Shown piece after piece: positions 25,852 to 33,063 of a DNA stretch of 64,000 bases. Every line of letters begins with the position of its first letter. Position 1 is the stretch's first letter. Source of the DNA: DASWZN01 sp963841635 (lineage in GTDB: Bacteria > Acidobacteriota > Terriglobia > Bryobacterales > Bryobacteraceae). The translations under genes were made by a program, and so were the position numbers. The notes under the pieces are model-generated. The model was given only the letters and a program-made list of their open reading frames with translations. It had not been told where the DNA came from and made no database searches. The stretch lies in contig CAWJDO010000003.1 of assembly GCA_963841635.1 (NCBI GenBank), positions 1,054,001-1,118,000 of the forward strand, read 5' to 3'.

Positions 25852-26049
25852 TCAAGACGATTTACGGCTGAAATGGCACTGCCCCTGAGTCGGGCTGATT
25901 TTTCCGCACGAAAGCGCCATGGTCTCGAACACCCGCTCATGAAGGAATTCGGGTTTACGGTAAGGCTTCTTATGAGACTGCGGTCTCACGGAGGAATCGG
26001 AGCCCGGCGTCTCCATCGCTTCTTGGTTCGTCGTATACCGTTCGTCCAT
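25852..26049 (-). CDS. Candidate RiPP precursor with YxxPxF leader and CGK...QC tail
   Basis: A 65-residue peptide from ATG 26049 (GGAAGG 6 bp before it). After a polar N-terminus comes KKPYRKPEFLHERVFETMAL and then SCGKISPTQGQCHFSRKSS. The YRKPEF segment fits the YxxPx(L/F) leader motif bound by PqqD-like RRE proteins, and the last 19 residues contain two Cys, like a core. It lies on the opposite strand between the lasso exporter and a locus with PqqD-like, radical SAM, kinase and peptidase genes. The assignment as a modified peptide is inference. The alternative is a small conserved protein unrelated to them. Confidence 0.6.
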   Translation of the reverse strand: MDERYTTNQEAMETPGSDSSVRPQSHKKPYRKPEFLHERVFETMALSCGKISPTQGQCHFSRKSS

Positions 26050-26074
26050 CTTCGACCTTCCGAGGGTGCGCATA

Positions 26075-26096
26075 TTCTAACCCCTTTGGGTTAGAA
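26075..26096. promoter_or_regulatory. Perfect palindrome upstream of the candidate precursor
   Basis: TTCTAACCC CTTT GGGTTAGAA, nine-base arms around four bases, ends 26 bp before ATG 26049 on the minus strand. A third half-site TTCTAACC is at 26118-26125. The position suggests a repressor operator over the promoter; there is no T run to suggest a terminator. Between here and 26340 a second inverted pair GTACTG/CAGTAC (26189-26214) lies before the secreted-protein gene. Confidence 0.5.
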
Positions 26097-26340
26097 CTGC
26101 CAAAGCCTCAGCTCCCATTCTAACCGCGAACTCTGGCGCTGGCAGTGTGCCTATCGTACTGGGACGTAATGCACCCGAAGGGGCATCCGTACTGACTAGT
26201 CGTACGTACAGTACTGAAATTGCTGGAGATGCATGCACAGCGAAGTCAGTGAGTGTTATCCTGTCTTGGGCATTGTAGTGCGCCATCGACGCCTACGCCC
26301 TAACGGGGCCTACCCCCTAATGCGGATGAACGAGGGCAGA

Positions 26341-27987
26341 ATGAAAGCGCTAATTCCGATTTCCGTCGTTATTGTCGTTTTGGTGGCTTTTGCAGTGAGC
26401 GGCCAAGGCCCACTGAGGCACGTCCCGGTTAGCGTGCTGTCCGACTGGACGGACAGGCACGTGATCTTTCCTTCTTCCGCGGACGTCCCGATGATGGTGG
26501 CACTCCAGATCCAGCGGGATCCTCGTTACCTGAACCTGTGGCACTACCGCCATCGCCCCGTCCCCCCGCCCGCTCGCGGCCGTGACAGTGATCGCGACTG
26601 GAGCGTCAGCCTGGGTGGTGCCGGCGCAGGGCCGCAGAACACGTTCCCCGCGAAGTTTTCGTTCGACGTGACTATGCCGGCCGATTGCGTTAACGATTTT
26701 GTTGTGATGGGCATCAACGCCGCGGGCGCTACCGGACAGGCGAACATTGTCGGTTTGAATCAACTTTATAGCGGTACGAATGGTCTCTGTGCTGGAAGAA
26801 CCCAGCCCGCGTTTATGTTCGCCTATAACGTAGGTCCTGGGAGCGTCTACGCTTCGGTGGCACTCTCGCTAGACGGCAAGAAACTCGCCTTTAACGAGAA
26901 CAACGGAACCTCCTCGTACTTCCACGTGCTGACCTGGGCCTCTGGTACCGGCAACGGCACTGACGCCACGCATCCCGTCCAGCCACACGTTGGGAACGCT
27001 GCCGTCGACACCAAACTCGCGCTCAACGAAGGCTCATCGACTGCGCCGTTCGTTGACTATGTGAATGACGTCGCCTACGTTACCACCACGACCCACGTGC
27101 ACAAGTTCACCCATGTGTTCACAGGCACCCCGGCAGAAGTAATCACGGGTGGCTGGCCATATGCTCCCGCCAACGCGACGGGCCTATCGACCCCAATCTT
27201 TGAGGAGGTCACGAAACACCTGTTCTACAAGGACTTCGACGGTACGGTCTACTACATCGATGATTCGGTTGTCCCAGCTATTCGAGGCACCGGCACGTTT
27301 CCTGTTGCCGGCGGCGCCGATCCCAGCTCCCGTCCCGTCGTCCTCGACCCCGTCAACGGCAAGATCTATGCGTACACTTCGGGCATAACCGGAGGCAATT
27401 GCGCCGTCGGACAGGCCGATCTCAATTTGAGCACGGCTAGCCAGGTGAAGGCGAACATCGGCAATACTGACCCCGACGGAACCAATCCGTACGCCCCTGA
27501 TTTCAACAATGCCTATTACAGCGGCACGTTGAGCGGCGCCTACCTGTACATCGTTGGCAACAACAGCACCACCAACCTGCGGCCAGCCCTATATCGCGTC
27601 GGATTCGGCACGGGTTGGAAGATGAACAGCACCACGGCAAGCGGACCGCTGAACCTGGCGACCAACACCGCCAATGTGTCCAGCGCGCCCGTGACCGAGT
27701 TCTACAACGCGACATTGGGAAGAGACTTTCTGTTCGTCGGAATCTCGAACGCTTGCTCCGGCACCGTGCCGGGCGGCTGCGTCCGCAGCCTCAACATCAC
27801 GAGCGCGTTTCCAACCACGCGTAATGTCAACAGCGTGATCCTCGCCGCGACCGGAGGAACCAGCGGAATCACGGTAGACAACTACAGCAGTGCAGGGCAA
27901 GCATCGAGCATCTACTATGTGACCCTCGGAAACGGCTCTGCGGGTACTTACGCCCTGGTGAAAGCCACTCAGTCTGCGCTTCAGTAG
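26341..27987 (+). CDS. Large secreted protein of unknown function
   Basis: A 548-residue exported protein. The N-terminus (MKALIPISVVIVVLVAFAVS) is a signal peptide or anchor. The mature chain is rich in Gly, Asn, Thr and aromatic residues with repeated short beta motifs (FVDYVNDVAYVTT, HLFYKDFDGTVYYIDDS, NGKIYAYTSGIT, GAYLYIVGNNSTTN), which resembles a beta-propeller-like repeat fold. Four Cys lie in pairs (CVNDF/LCAGR and ACSGTVPGGC). ATG 26341 follows GAGGGCAG. It precedes the S26-like peptidase gene by 52 bp, so it may belong to the same unit. No known family recognised. Confidence 0.72.
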   Translation: MKALIPISVVIVVLVAFAVSGQGPLRHVPVSVLSDWTDRHVIFPSSADVPMMVALQIQRDPRYLNLWHYRHRPVPPPARGRDSDRDWSVSLGGAGAGPQNTFPAKFSFDVTMPADCVNDFVVMGINAAGATGQANIVGLNQLYSGTNGLCAGRTQPAFMFAYNVGPGSVYASVALSLDGKKLAFNENNGTSSYFHVLTWASGTGNGTDATHPVQPHVGNAAVDTKLALNEGSSTAPFVDYVNDVAYVTTTTHVHKFTHVFTGTPAEVITGGWPYAPANATGLSTPIFEEVTKHLFYKDFDGTVYYIDDSVVPAIRGTGTFPVAGGADPSSRPVVLDPVNGKIYAYTSGITGGNCAVGQADLNLSTASQVKANIGNTDPDGTNPYAPDFNNAYYSGTLSGAYLYIVGNNSTTNLRPALYRVGFGTGWKMNSTTASGPLNLATNTANVSSAPVTEFYNATLGRDFLFVGISNACSGTVPGGCVRSLNITSAFPTTRNVNSVILAATGGTSGITVDNYSSAGQASSIYYVTLGNGSAGTYALVKATQSALQ

Positions 27988-28039
27988 GCCGCCGCGTGGT
28001 TCCGCCACAGCGGTCCGCGCGGAGGCCTTGGACCTCGCG

Positions 28040-28540
28040 ATGTCTGACACTACCATCGTCGGCTACCGTACGCGCGCATTGAAGTGCGATCTGGCGGGCG
28101 AGGTCTTGCGTAATTCCGGTCGTCTTCGCCTGCGCGTGTCAGGGACCAGCATGTTGCCCACCCTGTGGCCCGGGGACATCGTCGACGTTCAGTCCGTTGC
28201 TCTGTCGGACCTGCGCCGCGGCGAGCTTGCGGTCTTCATACTCGGACCTTGGATCTGTACCCACCGCGTGGTCCGCAGCGAGGGCGCGTCGCTCGTCACC
28301 CGCGGCGACACTCTGGCCTCGGAGGACCTGCCGGTTTCTCCGGACGACCTCCTCGGCCGGGTGGTCTCCATTCATCGCCGGCGTGTCCGCATGGCGCCTC
28401 GAGCCACGGTCGGCCGAATGCAAACATTCTTCGCTTCTCTGATTTGCCGCTCCGGCCTGTTCCGAGTACTCGTCTTGCGTCTGCACGCTCTCCGGCTCAG
28501 GCTCATCCGCTCCCCCCTTCAGGAGATGAGCTGGCAATGA
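28040..28540 (+). CDS. S24/S26-like signal-peptidase-fold protein
   Basis: A 166-residue protein of the LexA/signal peptidase fold. The nucleophile motif is RVSGTSMLPTLWPGDIVDVQ (Ser of SMLP), followed by WICTHRVVRSEGASLVTRGD and LLGRVVSI, the usual second half. A catalytic Lys is not obvious: the position before HRVV has Thr/Cys, so activity is uncertain. The C-terminal region is basic and hydrophobic. Its stop overlaps the next ATG by 4 bp. In this locus it may process the modified peptide or a secreted partner. Confidence 0.78.
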   Translation: MSDTTIVGYRTRALKCDLAGEVLRNSGRLRLRVSGTSMLPTLWPGDIVDVQSVALSDLRRGELAVFILGPWICTHRVVRSEGASLVTRGDTLASEDLPVSPDDLLGRVVSIHRRRVRMAPRATVGRMQTFFASLICRSGLFRVLVLRLHALRLRLIRSPLQEMSWQ

Positions 28541-29340
28541 CGTCGCAGACAACCGGTGTCGTTGTAGAGATCGGGGGCCTGCCCGTCCGCCTGTCTACCG
28601 GAAACCCCACCCTTCTGGGCATCATCCAGAACCGCTACGCCGCCTTTATCCCGGCCGGGCCTGCGCCAGCGGCATTCGATCTCCGGTTCGAAGTGGTTGC
28701 GGACCTGGTGTCCCCTGTCGAAGACATCCGGGTCACCCGTTCCGGCTCCTGCTGGCGCCTGGAGCGGAGCGATTTCGAAGCTGAATGCTCTCCTCAGGCT
28801 CGCCGCGGCTGGGTCCGCCAGTCCAATCCGAACCCCTACTCGGTCGATACAGTGCTGCGGGTTCTGCACTCCTTGCTCCTGGCGTCCGAGGGCGGTTTCC
28901 TGCTGCACGCGGCCAGCGCCGTCCGCAAGAGCCGCGCTCTTATCTTCACGGGTCTCTCCGGCGCGGGCAAGACGACCATTTCCCGCCTCGCCCCGCCCGA
29001 CGTGACGCTCCTCACCGACGAGATCTCGTACATACGCCAGCACGAGGGCCGCTACTGGGCTTTCGGCACACCCTTTGCCGGGGAGCTGGCCAAGGTGGGC
29101 GAGAATGTCTCGGCCCCCATCGAAGCCGTCTTCCTGCTGGCGCAAGGTCCCAAGAACCGCCGCGACTCTGTCCCCTCTGCCGAAGTCGCCCGGAAACTAC
29201 TGAGGAACGTGCTATTCTTCGCTCAGGATTCCGAACTTGGGGGGCTGCTCTTTCAGTCCGTGTGCGATTTCGCCGCCCGTGTGCCGGTGTCACGGCTGAC
29301 GTTTGTTCCAGACCCTAGCGTTTGGGAGTTTATTGCATGA
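28537..29340 (+). CDS. HPr-kinase-like protein (second copy)
   Basis: A 267-residue ATP-binding protein with Walker A LIFTGLSGAGKTTISRLAPP near residue 147 and the acidic segment LLTDEISYIR. The N-terminal part (residues 1-110) is a beta-rich domain shared with kinase-like proteins of RiPP clusters. It is coupled by 4-bp overlaps to the peptidase before it and the PqqD gene after it. Whether it phosphorylates a peptide or only binds ATP cannot be told here. Confidence 0.82.
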   Translation: MTSQTTGVVVEIGGLPVRLSTGNPTLLGIIQNRYAAFIPAGPAPAAFDLRFEVVADLVSPVEDIRVTRSGSCWRLERSDFEAECSPQARRGWVRQSNPNPYSVDTVLRVLHSLLLASEGGFLLHAASAVRKSRALIFTGLSGAGKTTISRLAPPDVTLLTDEISYIRQHEGRYWAFGTPFAGELAKVGENVSAPIEAVFLLAQGPKNRRDSVPSAEVARKLLRNVLFFAQDSELGGLLFQSVCDFAARVPVSRLTFVPDPSVWEFIA

Positions 29341-29660
29341 GCCTTTTCATCGCCAGAAGCTCGGCGATCGCCGCTCGCGCTCTTGACGAAGAGATGATCG
29401 TCATGTCGGTGGGGGACTCCAGCCTGTTCACACTGAACGAGGTCGCCGCCTGCATCTGGCGTGCAGCCGATGGCCGCACCTCCCTCACCGACCTCGTGCA
29501 GAATCACGTCTGCTCCGAATTCGACGTCGATCCCGAAACTGCCTATGCCGACGCCGAGGATTTGTGCCGCCGGCTGGCCCAGCACGGCATTCTCATTCTG
29601 TCCGAACAACCCATCGCCCCGGTCGAGCAATCCACCGCCCCGCCCTCTCCAAGCGAATGA
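29337..29660 (+). CDS. PqqD-like RRE protein (second copy)
   Basis: A 107-residue PqqD-family peptide chaperone: MIVMSVGDSSLFTLNEVAAC, IWRAADGRTSLTDLVQNHV and ADAEDLCRRLAQHGIL cover the hairpin and helix-turn-helix of the RRE fold. A Pro-rich tail follows. ATG 29337 overlaps the kinase stop, and the gene's TGA overlaps the radical SAM start. The pair PqqD plus radical SAM/SPASM is the standard recognition/modification pair of radical-SAM RiPP systems. Confidence 0.85.
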   Translation: MSLFIARSSAIAARALDEEMIVMSVGDSSLFTLNEVAACIWRAADGRTSLTDLVQNHVCSEFDVDPETAYADAEDLCRRLAQHGILILSEQPIAPVEQSTAPPSPSE

Positions 29661-30703
29661 GCTCCCTGCTCGCACAGATTTCCGGCAAGGCCGCCCGGCT
29701 GCGGGTTCCCTTAAGCGCTCATATTGACCTGACTTGGCGCTGCAACGAGAATTGCGTCCACTGCTACCTCGATCACGCCGGCACTCCCGAGTTGGACACC
29801 ACCGAGGTCAAGGACCTGCTGGAGCAATTGGCCGCCTCCGGCACTTTCTTTCTCAGTCTCAGCGGCGGCGAAATCCTGCTCCGCCCGGACCTCGTCGAAA
29901 TCGTCGAGCATGCCCGTTCTCTGCTCTGCAACCTCACCCTGAAGACCAACGGCATCCTTCTGACCCCTGCCCACGCCCGGCGCTTTGCTGCTCTGGCCGT
30001 CTCTCAAGTCCACGTGAGCATCTACTCCCACCGGCCCGAGGTCCACGACGCCATCACGCGAGTGCCGGGCTCCTTCGCCGCCTCTCTCGATGCCATCCGC
30101 CTGCTCGTGAGCCACGGTGTCAAGGCCCGCATCACCAACGTTCTCATGCGCCAGAACCTGGACGACTACCGGCAGGTGCAGGCCCTGGCCGGGGACCTCG
30201 GCGTAGAAGCCAAGATCGATGTCACCGTCACTCCCTCGTTCGAAGGAGATTTCGCGCTGTCTTCTTTGCGCGTCCCCTTCGACGGGTTGCAGAAGGTTTT
30301 TCGCGATCCCGGCGTCGTGAACGACGTCGAGAAGTTCTGCGCGCCCCCGCCGCTGCCCGACGAACAGGAGCTGGACGGGTACCCCTGCGGAGCCGGCCAT
30401 AACGCGTGCTATGTCTCGCCCTGCGGCGACGTGATGCCGTGCATCCAGTTTCCAGTCGTCTGCGGGAATGTGCGCCACACCCGTTTTGCGGAGATCTGGA
30501 ATGCCTCGCCCGGCTTTAGCGAGGTCCGGGCCACCCGGACGCTGGACCTGCGGGTTTGCCGCACCTGCGTCAACCTGGCTTCCTGCACCCGCTGCCCCGG
30601 CCTCGCCTTGATGGAAGGCGACGTCCTGGGTCCCTCCTTCCTCGATTGCGAGAAGGCCTACGCCCGGACCGGACTCAACCCGAGGAGTGAGACAGACGGT
30701 TAA
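29657..30703 (+). CDS. Radical SAM/SPASM peptide-modifying enzyme
   Basis: A 348-residue enzyme. The SAM-cluster motif CNENCVHC is near residue 28, in IDLTWRCNENCVHCYLDHAG, with LSLSGGEILLRPDL after it. The SPASM region holds PCGAGHNACYVSPCGDVMPC and CRTCVNLASCTRCPG, enough Cys for two auxiliary clusters. It is PqqE/anSME-like and should modify a peptide presented by the preceding PqqD-like protein. No precursor lies immediately downstream; the 65-residue peptide at 25.9-26.0 kb is the best candidate substrate. The 248 bp after it hold no supported gene. Confidence 0.9.
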   Translation: MSSLLAQISGKAARLRVPLSAHIDLTWRCNENCVHCYLDHAGTPELDTTEVKDLLEQLAASGTFFLSLSGGEILLRPDLVEIVEHARSLLCNLTLKTNGILLTPAHARRFAALAVSQVHVSIYSHRPEVHDAITRVPGSFAASLDAIRLLVSHGVKARITNVLMRQNLDDYRQVQALAGDLGVEAKIDVTVTPSFEGDFALSSLRVPFDGLQKVFRDPGVVNDVEKFCAPPPLPDEQELDGYPCGAGHNACYVSPCGDVMPCIQFPVVCGNVRHTRFAEIWNASPGFSEVRATRTLDLRVCRTCVNLASCTRCPGLALMEGDVLGPSFLDCEKAYARTGLNPRSETDG

Positions 30704-30951
30704 CGGCCAAAGCCCACCCCCCGACGAAGATGTTGCTTTCATCTGGTGCCTATCGCGGAACATCCACGCGCTAGGGAGCTGTCTCAGAAACTGCCATCTC
30801 CCCAGCCGGTTCGATGAGCGAAGAGCAAGTGAGCGCCGCGCCGGGATTCGCGTTGTCCGAACGAGCGATCTGGCGGCGCGCCAGCGCGAACCCTCTCAAC
30901 GGTAGGTCTCGCAGGGGCGGGATCTCTTTCCCCTCGTTGTGCTCGCCCACG

Positions 30952-31356
30952 TCACCGTGGCGCCGGCCCCGTTCCCACTTTCCAATTCCGCGCCGCAAGC
31001 CCGGCCATCGTGCCTGCAGTCACGAAGTTTACCAAGGCCGCACTGCGTTGGGAACCCGGAGACCGCCGCATAATCCATGCCTCGGTCGCTAGTATCCCAC
31101 CGGTCGCCGCCCCTTTCAGCAGCAGTGCATGGCCCGTGCTGAAGGTTCCGTTTTGTCCCCGCAGCAGCGGATTGGCTTCCACCCCGCCTCTCGAGGACGC
31201 CACATCTAGCATACCCGCTGCCACCATGGCAGCTACTGAAACCCACCACAGGTGCCTCGATCTCCGGGGCTTCTCCACCGCCTGACAGGGTATGAAGTGC
31301 CCGAGCATCAGGATCGCGATCAGGCACACTGCGAGCTTCGTCGTGCAACGTCGCAT
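30952..31356 (-). CDS. Small membrane protein, intact paralogue of the broken gene at 23.4 kb
   Basis: A 134-residue protein with an N-terminal hydrophobic signal (LAVCLIAILMLGHFIPCQAV) and further hydrophobic stretches VSVAAMVAAGMLDVAS and ALVNFVTAGTMAGLAARN. It contains the shared segments SSRGGVEANPLL, HALLLKGAATGGILATEAWI and MRRSPGSQRSA. The upstream TACCTCATCGG at 31395-31405 stands at the same distance (39 bp) from the start as in the paralogue. Function unknown. Confidence 0.75.
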   Translation of the reverse strand: MRRCTTKLAVCLIAILMLGHFIPCQAVEKPRRSRHLWWVSVAAMVAAGMLDVASSRGGVEANPLLRGQNGTFSTGHALLLKGAATGGILATEAWIMRRSPGSQRSAALVNFVTAGTMAGLAARNWKVGTGPAPR

Positions 31357-31902
31357 TTCCCCTCTCTTCCGTGAACCGTTCGTTGAGGTTCAGATACCTC
31401 ATCGGTCGGAAAGAGGGAGTTGTTAGAAGTCTGATATGCGCCCGAGGGCACCCGGACTCGAGGTTGCCAACGCGATCCGCCACACGCGGGGAGATACACG
31501 ATCCTCCGTAGCCCGCGAGTCAGCGCCAACTGTGGCTAGGTCAAGTCGCTGAGGTCGTCCGCAGGATGCCTGCGACATCTAGGAGGGCTGTAGCCGTCCC
31601 ACTTCGCGCTCCGTAGATCGCCCGAAGAAGATATCTCTACCCAAGAACGTCGAGGGCTTTCGGCATCAGGCCAAGCGGCCTTCTTGCATGGACAGGGTTC
31701 CGCTCATCGTCTCCCGGTTGACACGCTCTTCCGTGGGCGATCCGACGCCTCGACTGGCCGCTGAAGTGACGGGCGATGACGCGCCCTCGGACCGATTCAA
31801 ACGTTCAAGCGCCGAAGCTTTGGAGGCTCTTGGCAGGCTTTGGCGGTCTTTCGAGACACTACTCATTACAGCGGCACGCCGCCCCACCTGGGCCGCGTAG
31901 CC
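31357..31902. other. Intergenic region, no supported gene
   Basis: It contains the upstream element of the preceding small gene (31395-31405) and an inverted pair GAACC/GGTTC around 31375-31393. Open frames on both strands (for example 31666-31887) show no conserved feature. I see nothing else. Confidence 0.5.
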
Positions 31903-32150
31903 CTATGCTTGTTTGCCGAGCTTGTTGTAGAGCCAGGCGAGCAGCCAACCTGCGAGGGCCCCGTTGATGAAACCGTAAACCAGGCCGATGATGCTGCCGA
32001 GATAGGTGACCGAATAGCCGGGATAGATCCGTGTCAGAAGACCCACGTGCTGGCCCGAGCTTAAAGCACCGCCACCAACGTGATTATGAGCACGGCCGCT
32101 CCCCACAGGATGCCGGCCGACAGCGCCAAAGCCTTCGCATTCAGCGTCAT
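31903..32150 (-). pseudogene. Holin-like small membrane protein, frameshifted
   Basis: From ATG 32150 (GAGGAGG 7 bp before) the frame reads MTLNAKALALSAGILWGAAV LIITLV and stops. The rest of the family sequence continues in the next frame: LLTRIYPGYSVTYLGSIIGL, then VYGFINGALAGWLLAWLYNK. A one-base loss near 32065-32085 would explain it. The intact relative at 47666-47983 shows the full pattern (IYPGF, GTVYGVVDGAVGGYLFGLLY). Such two-helix proteins are often labelled phage-holin-like; their role is unknown. Confidence 0.78.
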
Positions 32151-32780
32151 GCTAGCGCCTCCTCTGGGGGCTAAGTATACAACACAAGTTTCCTCGCCAG
32201 ATTACCTTCATCGCCCGCTCCACTGCTGCGGCCGGCACCTCAGTTCGCCGCCCTACACGACCAAACAAGTTCGATTCATCCTCGATCGTCTGAGGGCGGC
32301 CGTAAGAACCAGGGAACCTCGGCTCTTCGACATCGCTGGCATCCCGAGTAGACCCTCCGGCCCTCCTCTCGGATGACCTCGCCACCGTGTACGCACCCGT
32401 AGAATAGCCCATTATTATCGCTGATTCGTATCGCTTAGACGCCTCCAACCCCAACACACTAAAGCCTTAAACTACCTCGGACTATCGTGGCTCGAAGCCA
32501 CATATCCTGTTGGACCTTTTCCGCGGACCACTCCTCTGCCCGTGACTTTTTCCGGCGCGACGGGCTTGGGCTCTACGCCAACAACGGGGTCTGACCCTTG
32601 AGGAGCAGTTGCCGGAGGTTCGGGCGTCGAGCGCGCGTCCTTTGCAGAACGCGGACCACGGGGCACAGGAAGTACATGCGACATCCCCCAGCCCGCGGGC
32701 GACTTTGGGGGGACGACCCGCCAGGCCAGCACCGCTTTGTGCCTCGTCCATGTCATTCAACAGAGCAAACGAAACAGTGC
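32151..32780. other. Intergenic region, no supported gene
   Basis: About 630 bp before the receptor promoter. Short open frames occur on both strands (for example 32152-32457 minus) but none has a ribosome site plus recognisable motifs. I see nothing else. Confidence 0.45.
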
Positions 32781-32809
32781 TTGACACGGGTGCGGGGGAA
32801 TGACATAAT
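32781..32809 (+). promoter_or_regulatory. Sigma-70-type promoter for the TonB-type receptor
   Basis: Perfect TTGACA at 32781-32786, a 17-bp spacer, and CATAAT at 32804-32809. Transcription would start near 32816, leaving an untranslated leader of about 250 bases before the receptor ATG at 33064. That leader contains a 27-codon open frame. Confidence 0.7.
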
Positions 32810-32955
32810 TCGGCCGTTGAACAAAAGCTGAGAGGTAAGACTTTGGTGTGGTAGTCCCGGCGCAGTAGACCGGGCGCGATCGGGCGAAGGCCTCAGTCTC
32901 GCGATTTCACGGTGCTTCACTGGTTCGCGCCTAGACTCTGGCGAACGGCGAACAT

Positions 32956-33039
32956 ATGGAGCGGTTTCAGCCGATCAATTCGGACAAGGCCGCCGCATGC
33001 CGTTGCTGCGGCACTCTGCCGCGCCTCTATCGCATCTAG
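32956..33039 (+). CDS. Possible 27-residue upstream ORF in the receptor leader
   Basis: ATG 32956 to TAG 33037-33039 encodes MERFQPINSDKAAACRCCGT then LPRLYRI. The ORF ends 24 bp before the receptor start. There is no clear ribosome site. The CxCC cluster so close to the main start could serve translational regulation, but chance is not excluded. Confidence 0.3.
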   Translation: MERFQPINSDKAAACRCCGTLPRLYRI

Positions 33040-33063
33040 ACATACAAGCCACTAGGGGGGTCT

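Noticed and set aside
30687..30905. 72-codon frame overlapping the radical SAM end, considered as a RiPP precursor because of four Cys
   Set aside because: No leader motif, no ribosome site, and composition like an out-of-frame read; the 25.9-kb peptide is a better candidate.
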